The notes under the pieces: generated by a model | Database searches by the model: none | The model's input: the letters and a program-made list of their open reading frames with translations, nothing else | What the model was told of the DNA's origin: nothing | Made by a program: the position numbers and the translations under genes | In this document: in pieces, positions 7,336 to 14,401 of the stretch | How the letters are laid out: the number at the start of each line of letters is the position of its first letter | How positions within the stretch are numbered: the first letter of the stretch is position 1 | Origin: JBEEJZ01 sp046046915 | GTDB lineage: Bacteria; Pseudomonadota; Gammaproteobacteria; Burkholderiales; Burkholderiaceae_C | NCBI GenBank assembly: GCA_046046915.1 | Contig: JBJOIT010000059.1 | Coordinates: 1 to 15,403, forward strand | DNA length: 15,403 nucleotides | Direction of reading: 5' to 3'

Positions 7336-7755
7336 ATGACAAGCCAGAACTGCGATTTATCCAATGTTCCGAACCTCCCTTTGGCGGCGCTGGCCACGCT
7401 GATGCAAGCGGAAGCAGATGTGGACTTCGCGGTGTTGGTAGGGAGTCAGGCACACGGCATGGCGCACCCGGGCAGCGATTGGGATATTGCGTTGCAGTGG
7501 GCCGCACAAGTGGATTGGGTCACGACCCTGTCACGTGGCGAGTCATTGCGTCATAGGATCGCTGACGCCTTGGGTCTACCCGATACCAAAATAGACTTGA
7601 TTGACTTACGCCGAGCCAATTTGGCCATGCGTGCGAGCGTGGCCGAGGATGGCATACCTCTATCCGGAGACAACACAGTGCAGTGGGTTCGCTTTTTGCG
7701 CCGCACCTGGCGTGAGTTGGAAGATTTCTATTGGGACAAGCAACATGCGGCTTGA
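7336..7755 (+). CDS. mntA: MntA-type minimal nucleotidyltransferase (antitoxin of HepT-MntA)
   Basis: The 139-residue protein carries the minimal nucleotidyltransferase signature: G36-S37, ten residues, then D48-W-D50, with the third acidic position at D87 in KIDLIDL. In studied HepT-MntA pairs the MntA enzyme AMPylates a tyrosine in the HEPN toxin HepT and so neutralises it. The reading frame is intact and overlaps the hepT remnant by 11 bases, the usual arrangement. No Shine-Dalgarno sequence precedes the ATG, and a TAATAC just upstream would make the message nearly leaderless. Repeat copies A and B bracket the cassette. Because the toxin is truncated, this looks like an orphan antitoxin. 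Confidence 0.85.
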   Translation: MTSQNCDLSNVPNLPLAALATLMQAEADVDFAVLVGSQAHGMAHPGSDWDIALQWAAQVDWVTTLSRGESLRHRIADALGLPDTKIDLIDLRRANLAMRASVAEDGIPLSGDNTVQWVRFLRRTWRELEDFYWDKQHAA

Positions 7756-7930
7756 CCTTTACCAGGCCGAAACGGCCCGAATTGCAGCCGAACAAGGCGC
7801 GCTGCTGACACAGGCAAAGGCGATTCTCAAAGAAGGTCGATCCCTGACACCTCTGGAGCAGGCTGGGGTACTGCATGCCTTACAGGTGTTGATCGAAAAC
7901 GCCATCGGCAAGACCAAACAGATCTTGTAA
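7745..7930 (+). pseudogene. Truncated HepT (HEPN toxin)
   Basis: The 61-residue frame starts at ATG 7745 inside the end of mntA and reads LYQAETARIAAEQGALL ... LEQAGVLHALQVLIENAIGKTKQIL, matching the first helices of HepT/DUF86-type HEPN proteins. Family members run to roughly 130-140 residues. The second half, holding the RNase motif R-x4-H-x-Y and the modified tyrosine, is missing. The frame ends TTG TAA one base before repeat copy B begins, so truncation coincides with the repeat. The product could not be an active RNase by this mechanism, but a helical fragment might still be made. Confidence 0.8.
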
Positions 7931-7931
7931 A

Positions 7932-7958
7932 TTAATTGGGGTCAGATCCCAGTTAATT
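7932..7958 (+). repeat. Palindromic repeat copy B
   Basis: The arms TTAATTGGG (7932-7940) and CCCAGTTAA (7948-7956) flank the same GTCAGAT spacer as copy A; one position differs. It begins one base after the hepT-remnant stop, and on the minus strand its right arm supplies the stop codon of the vapC remnant (7953-7955). It thus forms the end of two convergent genes. Confidence 0.85.
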
Positions 7959-8195
7959 CGGCTCATCCAACGCCCACTCTTCCACCGCCAAACCGGGCAC
8001 ACGGTGAAACTCGCGAGCGTTGTTGGTGATTACAACGCTGTCCTCGGCCAGCGCGTGAGCTGCGATCATCAAATCCGTGCCGCCGATGGGCTTGACACCC
8101 CGCTCCAGCGCGGTACGAACTTGTGCGTAATGTCGCGTGGCCTCCACGGGCCACGGGCGCACATCAAATCCCGCCAGCGAGGCCTCTACCGCAGC
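7953..8195 (-). pseudogene. VapC PIN-domain toxin remnant (C-terminal part)
   Basis: The frame from about 8195 reads VEASLAGFDVRPWPVEATRHYAQVRTALERGVKPIGGTDLMIAAHALAEDS, then VVITNNAREFHRVPGLAVEEW, clearly the C-terminal two-thirds of a VapC/FitB-type PIN domain. The N-terminal strand with the first catalytic Asp and the Glu-bearing helix are missing, and the frame runs straight into the vapB remnant without its own start (the internal ATG at 8162 is not a natural start). An internal deletion appears to have joined the middle of vapB to the middle of vapC. The stop lies within repeat copy B. Confidence 0.8.
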
Positions 8196-8353
8196 CAGTG
8201 GCCCATGTCCTGTCCGAGCGGCACTTCAGGGTGCAACCAAATATCGTTGCCAATTTGCTCCAGTCGCACTTCCTTGGCTTGCAAACGCAACTTCGCTGGC
8301 AGGCGCAAAGCCTGGATGCGACCACTCATAAAGACCCGTGCTGTGATAGTCAA
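8186..8353 (-). pseudogene. VapB (AbrB-fold) antitoxin, 3' truncated
   Basis: From a TTG at 8353, preceded by an AAGGGTGAG Shine-Dalgarno-like sequence, the frame reads TITARVFMSGRIQALRLPAKLRLQAKEV, then RLEQIGNDIWLHPE and QDMGHWLR, ending at a TAG. The MSGRxQALRLPAK pattern is typical of AbrB-type VapB antitoxins of about 75-80 residues. Only 55 are present and the toxin-binding tail is missing. The stop arises because the reading frame crosses into vapC sequence at the deletion point. DNA binding could persist, but toxin binding probably does not. The TTG start is inferred; the ATG at MSGR would remove the first strand. Confidence 0.75.
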
Positions 8354-8394
8354 TGCTCACCCTTTAAGTGTCATATCAAGCTAGCATTTCACAC

Positions 8395-8422
8395 GAAGAA
8401 ACTGGGATCTGACCCTAATTAA
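8395..8422 (-). repeat. Palindromic repeat copy C (inverted relative to A and B)
   Basis: On the minus strand it reads TTAATTAGG, GTCAGAT, CCCAGTT, then TCTTC. Its first 21 plus-strand bases are identical to those of copy D, including a GAAGAAA extension not seen in A. A further degenerate TTAAGGTCAGTTAA follows at 8420-8433, right up to the vapC stop codon. It lies 41 bases upstream of the vapB remnant. Confidence 0.8.
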
Positions 8423-8433
8423 GGTCAGTTAAG

Positions 8434-8856
8434 CTATGACCACGGATTGATAAGGTTCAGCCCCAGACCTTCAAAGTCACGCACATTGCGCGTGACCAGG
8501 GTGAGGCTGTGATGCAGTGCCGTTGCGGCCAACAAACTATCAATGGCGGGCAGGGGTCTGTGAGCTTGGGCTTGAAGATGACCCCACTGATGAGACACCG
8601 GTGCGTCGACATTGAGGATGCGACCCAAAAAAAATGTGGGCAGATCGACTTCGAGCCAGTCACTCAAGGCCTGCCGCCTTACCGCATCTAGAGTGCTATC
8701 GCCCAAGGCTTCGATGCCTTTGCGAATCTCACCCAGGGTCAGCACGCTCAAAAAAAGCGACTGCGCGGACCGGGCTCCGAACCATGCCAAAACCATGGGG
8801 TCTGGCTGCTTGCGACGCAACTCAGAGATGACATTGGTATCGATCAGATAACTCAT
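8434..8856 (-). CDS. vapC: VapC-type PIN-domain ribonuclease toxin
   Basis: The 140-residue protein is of full PIN-domain length with all expected acidic residues: D6 in LIDTNVISE, E43 in TLGEIRKG, D106 in AIDSLLAATA and D127 in TRNVRDFEG. It ends LINPWS, typical of the VapC/FitB group. PIN toxins are Mg-dependent RNases; the target cannot be predicted here. Its ATG overlaps the Phd-like antitoxin stop by four bases (ATGA), so the two are translationally coupled. This is the only complete toxin in the window. The degenerate repeat copy next to C reaches its 3' end. Confidence 0.92.
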   Translation of the reverse strand: MSYLIDTNVISELRRKQPDPMVLAWFGARSAQSLFLSVLTLGEIRKGIEALGDSTLDAVRRQALSDWLEVDLPTFFLGRILNVDAPVSHQWGHLQAQAHRPLPAIDSLLAATALHHSLTLVTRNVRDFEGLGLNLINPWS

Positions 8857-9104
8857 AGATCAACTTCGCGGGCCAGACTTTGATCACGTTCAAAAGTCAG
8901 CTCATCCAGGCCGCACAAAGGGGAACGTTGCATGAATTCGACAAATGACAGTGCGTTGCCGCTGAGTCGATCAAACAATTCCCTCGACAGCACAACGGCT
9001 ACCGACTTCCCGTGCACTGTGATGTCTTGAGGGCCATCCTGTTTCGCACCTTTGACCACCTCAGAAAAGCGCGCTTTCGCATGTTGCAATTGCCAAGTCT
9101 GCAT
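8853..9104 (-). CDS. Phd/YefM-type antitoxin
   Basis: The 83-residue protein has the Phd/YefM pattern: MQTWQLQHAKARFSEVVKGA, then QDITVHGKSVAVVLSRELFDRL, the N-terminal DNA-binding fold. The C-terminal tail (FEFMQRSP-like and LTFERDQSLAREVDL) would wrap the toxin. GGGAAA lies a few bases before the ATG. The gene is first in a two-gene operon with the overlapping vapC. A perfect 14-bp palindrome lies 11 bases upstream of its start codon, a likely autoregulatory operator. It is divergent from the Mrr-like gene, so the shared region may couple their expression. Confidence 0.92.
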   Translation of the reverse strand: MQTWQLQHAKARFSEVVKGAKQDGPQDITVHGKSVAVVLSRELFDRLSGNALSFVEFMQRSPLCGLDELTFERDQSLAREVDL

Positions 9105-9115
9105 AGATTTCCCAA

Positions 9116-9129
9116 ATTCTGATCAGAAT
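9116..9129. promoter_or_regulatory. Perfect palindrome, likely Phd-VapC operator
   Basis: ATTCTGATCAGAAT is a perfect 14-bp palindrome between the divergent phd-vapC pair and the Mrr-like gene, 11 bases before the antitoxin ATG. Phd-family antitoxins are known to repress their own promoters by binding short palindromes. Binding by this antitoxin is inference. Confidence 0.6.
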
Positions 9130-9270
9130 AGTCAGATTTTATCGATTTTTGTCTGTTTGTTGTTGCTATTTGACGATGCCCAAAAAGATCGCCATGCGAT
9201 TACAAAAACACGCAAGGCTAAACTGATGGGCAACAACGGGGACTTGTTGGACCTATTGCAGGGAGAAAAA

Positions 9271-10203
9271 ATGATGATCGTCAAAACCGTTAAGAAACGA
9301 AAACGGGGGCAGCGTGCTTTGTTGGATAAAGGCATTCAACTGTCCGGATTAGGAACCGTCTTCCTTTTGGCCCCGGTTTTTGTGGGCACTAATTCATTGC
9401 TGAAGTCAGTTTTCTTGGCGTTGGAAACACCGGGGTGGCTGTCGCTTGGTATCGGGTTGACGTTGATCGGACTGCACTTGTACACAAACGCTCAAGCTGC
9501 AAAACCGGCGTTCAGGCAGACTTCAGACGTGGCAAACCACGAACCGACTGACACGCAAGACTCGTTTGGCAAAGCGACTCCACCGGCATCAGGCAACTTG
9601 CCTGACATCTACCCTCAAAAAAGTAGCAGCGAGCTTACACGCCAGAGCCGCTCCACAAAGTGGGGACTAGACGTATTCGGCCATATTGAATGGCGGCGCT
9701 TTGAGGCTTTGTGTGAAGCGCTATTTTCAAAAAACGGCTTTGAAACACGCGCACAGTCACACGGCGCCGACGGCGGTGTTGATATCTGGCTTCAGAACAG
9801 CAGTGGCAAGGTCATGGCAGTTGTGCAGTGCAAACACTGGCAGAACAAAGCCGTTGGCGTGAAGGAACTGCGCGAATTTTTTGGCGTGATGGCCTCAAAT
9901 GCCCTGACCACGGGCATTTTTGCAACATCCTCAACATTTACAACGGACGCTTTGGCGTTTGCCAAACACAACGGCATCAGCCCCCTTGATGGCGCTGCGC
10001 TATTGGGCTTGATCGACAAACGATCTGCGGAAGAACAACAACAGCTTTTGGACGTTGCGTACGAGGGTGAGTTTTGGAGGCCAACCTGTGCAAGCTGCGG
10101 TATCAAGTTGGTAAAAAGAAACTCATCCAAAGCTGGTGCCAGCTTTTGGGGCTGCACGAATTTTCCCCGTTGCAAGACGCGACTCCACATCACCAAGGCG
10201 TGA
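9271..10203 (+). CDS. Membrane-anchored Mrr-like restriction endonuclease with topoisomerase-type zinc finger
   Basis: From the ATG at 9271, with AGGGAG five bases upstream, the protein has 310 residues. Two hydrophobic segments (about 24-40 and 54-70) follow a very basic N-terminus. After a polar linker, residues about 135-250 form an Mrr-type nuclease: HIEWRRFEALCEALF, GADGGVDIW with D171, and VVQCKHW with Q186-x-K188, the Mrr form of the PD-(D/E)xK site. Residues 273-301 hold a four-cysteine finger (CxxC, then CxxxxxC; C273, C276, C295, C301), as in topoisomerase I tails. Mrr nucleases typically cut modified or foreign DNA. A longer start at 9226 is possible; the frame upstream runs into the antitoxin gene. 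Repeat copy D begins 31 bases after its stop. Confidence 0.85.
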   Translation: MMIVKTVKKRKRGQRALLDKGIQLSGLGTVFLLAPVFVGTNSLLKSVFLALETPGWLSLGIGLTLIGLHLYTNAQAAKPAFRQTSDVANHEPTDTQDSFGKATPPASGNLPDIYPQKSSSELTRQSRSTKWGLDVFGHIEWRRFEALCEALFSKNGFETRAQSHGADGGVDIWLQNSSGKVMAVVQCKHWQNKAVGVKELREFFGVMASNALTTGIFATSSTFTTDALAFAKHNGISPLDGAALLGLIDKRSAEEQQQLLDVAYEGEFWRPTCASCGIKLVKRNSSKAGASFWGCTNFPRCKTRLHITKA

Positions 10204-10224
10204 CGCTCGCCCACGACAACAGGA

Positions 10225-10262
10225 AATTAATTGGAAGAAACTGGGATCTGACCCCAATTTAA
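10225..10262 (-). repeat. Palindromic repeat copy D, right boundary of island
   Basis: GAAGAAACTGGG, ATCTGAC and CCCAATTTAA run from 10234 to 10262, inverted relative to copies A and B and in the same orientation as C. An extra AATTAATTGG at 10225-10233 pairs imperfectly with the CCAATTTAA end, making a larger hairpin. It lies between the stops of the convergent Mrr-like gene (10203) and gshA (10280) and could serve as terminator for both. Confidence 0.8.
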
Positions 10263-10279
10263 GTGTGTTTGCACTCACG

Positions 10280-11803
10280 TCACCCCAGCCGCTTGGGCGA
10301 CAGGTACTCTTGGCGGTAGATGTCGAAGGGCATGGTGTCTGCGGCTTCGATGGCTTGCTGGTCGTGCCAGGATTGTTTGGCCAGACTGAGCTGATGGGCT
10401 TGCTCTGCATCGCCCCAGGGCATGGCCAGCAGTTGTGCCTGGGCTTGTGATGACTGGGCGCGGACGAACGCGACAAAGGATTGCTGGTGTTGCTGATCCA
10501 AGGCCTGCAGCACGCGGGCCGAGGGCAGCAGACTGGGGTCGGCAAGGGCGGCCTGCGCGGCCTGCAGCGCCTGCTGGTGATCACTGCCGCCGTGGGCTGC
10601 ATCTAGGGCCCGTGCAATGGGGGCGCAGGCTTGCAACAGGTCTGATGCCCATTGCGTGAGCGGCACAGCGCTGCCGTCACGTTCCAGCGTCAGGCCCGGT
10701 TCGCGTCCAAAGCCAGCCACGCGTTGCTGGTTACGGGCAAGCTGGGCAATTTCTTGCGGGGTGTCTGGCGGGCTGTCGGTCAGCAGGCAGTGCAGCAAAA
10801 ACACATCCAGAAAGCGTATGGTCTGGGCGGAGATGCCTACGGGCTCGAAGGGGTCGAGGTCCATCAAACGCACTTCAACGTATTCCACGCCGCGTTCTCG
10901 CAGGGCATGCAGCGGGCGCTCGCCCTGAAAAATCACGCGTTTGGGGCGGATGGTGCCGTAAAACTCGTTCTCGATTTGCAGCAGCGTGGTGGAGAGCTGC
11001 TTGTAGCTGCCATCGGCATCGCGAAGACCGACGGCCTCGTAGGCCGGGTAAGACTGGGTGAGTGCCTCGTGCAACGAAGCGGCGTAGCCGTCCAGGTGGT
11101 TGTAGCTGACGGCCAGCGAGGCCTGGGCATCACTTTGGTAACCCAAACGCCCCATGCGCAGCGAGGTGCCATGGGGCATGTACAGGGTCTGGTCGCTCAG
11201 CCGCTGCAGCTCGTGCGATCGGCCCGCCACAAAGCTGGGGCACAAAGCAGGCGACGCGCCAAACAGATACAGCAGCAAAAACGCATGGCGCCGAAAGTTG
11301 CGGATCAGGCCAAAGTAGGCTTCGCTCGACACCTCGGGCAAAGACCAGTTGTAGTGAATGCCCGAGATGGTTTGCATGCGCCGCCCGTAACGGTAGCCCA
11401 GGCCGGTGCGGTAAACACTTTTGGCGCGCCCCACGTTGGAGCTGCCGTACTGGCCGATGGGGATGGCGTCGTCGCCGGGCAAGCCACAGGGCATGCTGGA
11501 GACCCACAGCATCTCGTCGCCCAAATCGCGCAGCGTGCGGTAGGTGTACTGGTGCAGAGTGGTCAGCTCTTGCAGGGCGGCAGCGGCATGGCCATGCACA
11601 CCCGTGACCAGCTCGACCTGCGATTCGCTGAAGTCAGTGGTGATGTGGGGGTGCGTCAGGGCCGAGCCCAGCGCGTGCGGGTGTGGTGTAAGTGCCAGGT
11701 GGCCGCCAGGCGAGGCGCGCAGACTTTCTTTTTCCAGGCCACGGCGCATGCCCAACAGGCGCTGCGGCGTCAGGGCGCTCAGGCGCGCTTGCAAATCACT
11801 CAT
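10280..11803 (-). CDS. gshA: Glutamate-cysteine ligase GshA (E. coli type)
   Basis: GshA joins L-glutamate and L-cysteine using ATP, the first step of glutathione synthesis, in the cytosol. The 507-residue product starting MSDLQARL is close to the 518 of E. coli GshA and follows it throughout: GLEKESLR (ATP/metal-binding start), ALGSALTHPHITTDFSESQVELVT, SMPCGLP, GQYGSSNVGRAKSVYR, QTISGIHYNWSLP, FGASPALC, LQIENEFYGTIRPKR, GVEYVEVRLMDLDPFEPVG, FLDVFLL and the terminal EAADTMPFD. The ten-residue longer frame (from 11833) is less likely. It follows the SDR gene by 47 bases on the same strand, so the two may be co-transcribed. The accessory island abuts its 3' end. Confidence 0.95.
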   Translation of the reverse strand: MSDLQARLSALTPQRLLGMRRGLEKESLRASPGGHLALTPHPHALGSALTHPHITTDFSESQVELVTGVHGHAAAALQELTTLHQYTYRTLRDLGDEMLWVSSMPCGLPGDDAIPIGQYGSSNVGRAKSVYRTGLGYRYGRRMQTISGIHYNWSLPEVSSEAYFGLIRNFRRHAFLLLYLFGASPALCPSFVAGRSHELQRLSDQTLYMPHGTSLRMGRLGYQSDAQASLAVSYNHLDGYAASLHEALTQSYPAYEAVGLRDADGSYKQLSTTLLQIENEFYGTIRPKRVIFQGERPLHALRERGVEYVEVRLMDLDPFEPVGISAQTIRFLDVFLLHCLLTDSPPDTPQEIAQLARNQQRVAGFGREPGLTLERDGSAVPLTQWASDLLQACAPIARALDAAHGGSDHQQALQAAQAALADPSLLPSARVLQALDQQHQQSFVAFVRAQSSQAQAQLLAMPWGDAEQAHQLSLAKQSWHDQQAIEAADTMPFDIYRQEYLSPKRLG

Positions 11804-11850
11804 AACTTCAGGCCCAGCCAGGGCCAGGAACATTCAATCGGGGCGCGAGG

Positions 11851-12768
11851 TTAACACTGGCGCATGACATGTGCTTGCGCACGCTTGACTTCGTGGCCGC
11901 CCTGTGCCGAACCGTTGGGCGGCACCATGTCGCCATCGCGGTCCATGACCCAGGCCAGTTGTTGGGCCAGGCGTTCTGGCGCGTCAGGCCCGCTGCCCAC
12001 CCAGGCACCCTGGGTAAGGGTGATGTGCGCCGCCTCAAAATTGCCACCGCCGGCACACAAAATGGCGCGTGTGGGCGCCTCGCGCGAGGCAAGCACCAGC
12101 ATGGCGGGCACCACCGCCTCGGGCTGCAGGGCCTGGAGCACCGCCTCTGGCAGGAGGTTTTCTGTCATGCGCGTGGCAGCGGTGGGCGCCAGGCAGTTCA
12201 CGCGGATGTCGTTTTTGGCGCCCTCCAGGGCCAGCGTTTGCATCAGACCGACCAAGGCCATCTTGGCTGCGCCATAGTTGCTCTGGCCAAAGTTGCCATA
12301 CAAACCCGTGGAAGAAGTGGTCATGACGATGCGGCCGTACTGTTGCGCGCTCATGTGCGGCCACACCGCCTTACAGCCATGCACAGCGCCCATCAGGTGC
12401 ACTTGCAGCACCTGTTCGAAGTCGGCCAGGTCCATCTTGGCAAAGGTTTTGTCGCGCAGGATGCCGGCATTGTTGACCAGCACATCGACCCGGCCCCAGG
12501 CGTCGATGGCCTGTTGCACCATGGCCTGCACGGCGGCGTAGTCGGTGACCGAAGCGCCGTTGGCCAGAGCCTCGCCACCGGCGGCACGAATCTCGTCCAC
12601 CACGGCTTGCGCAGCCTGGGGCGAACAGCCCAAGCCATTGAGCATGCCACCCAGGTCGTTGACCAGCACCTTGGCGCCGCGCGCGGCCAGTGCCAGCGCG
12701 TGCTGCCGTCCCAAGCCCCCGCCAGCCCCCGTAACGATGGCCACCTGGCCGCTGAAATCGATGCGCAT
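11851..12768 (-). CDS. Short-chain dehydrogenase, HSD17B4/3-hydroxyacyl-CoA dehydrogenase-like
   Basis: The 305-residue protein starts MRIDFSGQ at 12768, with a strong AAGGAGA Shine-Dalgarno sequence; the frame continues upstream without a credible start. Classical SDR motifs are in order: TGAGGGLG (13-20) for cofactor, D38 in VNDLGG favouring NAD, NNAG (99-102), a catalytic serine near 152-153 in TSSTGLYG, and Y165-x3-K169. The VNDLGG and TSSTGLYGNFGQSNYGAAKM signature matches the dehydrogenase domain of peroxisomal multifunctional enzyme type 2 (HSD17B4) and its bacterial relatives, so a 3-hydroxyacyl-CoA substrate is plausible. No hydratase domain is fused and no beta-oxidation gene is adjacent, so substrate is unknown. 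Confidence 0.85.
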   Translation of the reverse strand: MRIDFSGQVAIVTGAGGGLGRQHALALAARGAKVLVNDLGGMLNGLGCSPQAAQAVVDEIRAAGGEALANGASVTDYAAVQAMVQQAIDAWGRVDVLVNNAGILRDKTFAKMDLADFEQVLQVHLMGAVHGCKAVWPHMSAQQYGRIVMTTSSTGLYGNFGQSNYGAAKMALVGLMQTLALEGAKNDIRVNCLAPTAATRMTENLLPEAVLQALQPEAVVPAMLVLASREAPTRAILCAGGGNFEAAHITLTQGAWVGSGPDAPERLAQQLAWVMDRDGDMVPPNGSAQGGHEVKRAQAHVMRQC

Positions 12769-12900
12769 GCCGGATCTCCTTAAAAAGCCCACTTTACTGG
12801 ATGCGCCCAAGCGCACCGCCCCGGAACTTTGATTCGCCATCAGGGTAAACCAGCACAAAACACATACAAAATTGCACACATATGGGAAAACCCTAGTCTC

Positions 12901-12912
12901 ATTTTGCAAAAT
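12901..12912. promoter_or_regulatory. Perfect palindrome ATTTTGCAAAAT in divergent intergenic region
   Basis: The 12-bp palindrome lies in the 262-bp region between the SDR gene and the divergent polyol transporter operon. Its size and symmetry suit a regulator half-site pair (LacI-like in appearance). A short dyad of the form GGG-N4-CCC occurs about 10 bases to the left. Neither is tied to a clear -35/-10 pair. Confidence 0.4.
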
Positions 12913-12987
12913 CGTATGCTTCAAGGGTGGTTTTGTATCAACCAGGGGCAGGCCCGACACCTACGATTCAGCCCTGTCGAATCAATC

Positions 12988-12997
12988 CCGATATCGG
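12988..12997. promoter_or_regulatory. Perfect palindrome CCGATATCGG upstream of smoE
   Basis: The 10-bp palindrome ends 33 bases before the smoE start codon, where a repressor could block transcription or translation. It is short enough to be chance. Confidence 0.3.
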
Positions 12998-13030
12998 CTG
13001 ATCAAATCCTCATCCAACTAGGAGACACCC

Positions 13031-14335
13031 ATGAAATTGAAAGCATCTCTGGCACTGGCCTTTGGCCTGATGGCTGGCATGTCGCACGCTGCCACCGAAC
13101 TCGTGATTGCCACCGTGAACAACGGCCACATGATCGAAATGCAGAAGCTCAGCAAGAACTTCGAAACTGCCAACCCGGACATCAAGCTCAAGTGGGTGAC
13201 CCTGGAGGAAGGCGTGCTGCGCCAGCGCGTGACCACCGACATCGCCACCAAGGGCGGCCAGTTCGACGTGATGACCATCGGTATGTATGAGACCCCCATC
13301 TGGGGCAAGAAGGGCTGGCTCAAAGAGCTGAAGACCGACGCTGCCTACGATGCCGACGACCTGCTGCCCGCCATGCGCAATGGCCTGAGCGTGGACGGCA
13401 AGATGTTTGCCGTGCCTTTCTACGGCGAAAGCTCCATGCTCATGTACCGCAAAGATCTGGCTGACAAGGCCGGCGTCAAGTTTGCAGACCGCCCCACCTG
13501 GGAACAGGTTCGCGATGCAGCCTCCAAGATGCATGACCCCAAGAACGGCGTGTACGGTATCTGCCTGCGCGGCAAGCCAGGCTGGGGTGACAACATGGCC
13601 TTCCTGTCGACCATGGCCAACAGCTTTGGCGCCCAATGGTTTGACATGAAGTGGAAGCCCCAGCTCGACTCCAAGCCTTGGAAGGACACGGTCACGTTCT
13701 ACGTCGACATGCTGACCAAGTACGGCCCTCCCGGCTCGTCGGCCAACAGCTTCAACGAAATCCTGGCGCTGTACAACGAAGGCAAGTGCGGCATGTGGAT
13801 TGATGCCACCATTGCAGCCTCCTTCATCACCGATCCCAAGCAGTCCAAGGTAGCGGACAAGGTTGCCTTTGCACAAGGTCCCTACAGCGTGACCCAAAAG
13901 GGCGCCAACTGGCTGTGGGCTTGGGCTCTGGCCATTCCTGCTGGTACCCAAAAGGCTGACGCCGCGACCAAGTTTGTGACCTGGGCCACTTCCAAGGACT
14001 ACATTAACCTGGTGGCCAAGACCAACGGCTGGGCCAGCGTGCCGACCGGTACCCGCAAGAGCACCTACGCCAACCCTGAGTTCCAGAAGGCCGCCGTGTT
14101 TGCTGCTGCTGAAAAGGCCGCCATCGACAGCGCCAACCCCAACGACAGCACCTTGCCCAAGAGCCCATACGTGGGCGTGCAGTTCGCAGCCATTCCTGAG
14201 TTCCAGGCCATTGGTATCGCTGTGGGCCAGCAGATGAGCGCTGCTTTGGCTGGCAAGGTGTCGGTGGATGCTGCCCTGAAGGCTTCGCAAACCGCTGCAG
14301 ACCGTGAAATGAAAAAAGGCGGCTACTACAAATAA
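13031..14335 (+). CDS. smoE: Polyol (sorbitol/mannitol-type) ABC transporter substrate-binding protein
   Basis: The 434-residue periplasmic protein has a signal peptide cleaved near SHA-AT (residues 18-22). AGGAG lies before the ATG. The body is a close match in memory to Rhodobacter SmoE/MtlE: ELVIATVNNGHMIEMQKLS, LKWVTLEEGVLRQRVTTDIA, GGQFDVMTIGMYE, VPFYGESSMLMYRKDL, GVYGICLRGKPGWGDNMAFL, KYGPPGSSANSFNE, NEGKCGMWIDATIAASF, NWLWAWALAIPAG and PYVGVQFAAIPEFQ. Members bind sorbitol, mannitol or similar polyols and deliver them to a SmoFG permease. The permease gene follows 130 bases later beyond a strong terminator, as is common where the binding protein is needed in excess. Confidence 0.9.
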   Translation: MKLKASLALAFGLMAGMSHAATELVIATVNNGHMIEMQKLSKNFETANPDIKLKWVTLEEGVLRQRVTTDIATKGGQFDVMTIGMYETPIWGKKGWLKELKTDAAYDADDLLPAMRNGLSVDGKMFAVPFYGESSMLMYRKDLADKAGVKFADRPTWEQVRDAASKMHDPKNGVYGICLRGKPGWGDNMAFLSTMANSFGAQWFDMKWKPQLDSKPWKDTVTFYVDMLTKYGPPGSSANSFNEILALYNEGKCGMWIDATIAASFITDPKQSKVADKVAFAQGPYSVTQKGANWLWAWALAIPAGTQKADAATKFVTWATSKDYINLVAKTNGWASVPTGTRKSTYANPEFQKAAVFAAAEKAAIDSANPNDSTLPKSPYVGVQFAAIPEFQAIGIAVGQQMSAALAGKVSVDAALKASQTAADREMKKGGYYK

Positions 14336-14351
14336 GTAGTCAACCCGGAGT

Positions 14352-14375
14352 CCGGCCCTCATGAGTGAGGGTCGG
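14352..14375 (+). other. RNA hairpin downstream of smoE
   Basis: The arms CCGGCCCTCA and TGAGGGTCGG pair over 10 bp with one G-T pair around a four-base loop. No T run follows. It precedes the terminator at 14402-14436 and could stabilise the 3' end of the smoE message. Confidence 0.6.
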
Positions 14376-14401
14376 CATGAAGCATAGATGAAGCCCTTGA
14401 C

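Noticed and set aside
9052..9270. Upstream extension of the Mrr-like frame
   Set aside because: It overlaps the antitoxin gene and its operator; a good Shine-Dalgarno sequence precedes 9271.
7252..10262. Integron cassette array with attC sites
   Set aside because: The palindromes do not carry GTTRRRY/RYYYAAC core sites, genes point in both directions, and no integrase is present.
10652..11854. Long plus-strand frame opposite gshA, and similar long frames opposite the SDR and smoE
   Set aside because: These are shadows of well-identified genes in GC-rich DNA, with no recognisable domains.
12769..12960. 64-residue N-terminal extension of the SDR
   Set aside because: AAGGAGA sits just before MRIDFSGQ, which is the normal SDR start; the extension covers the intergenic region.
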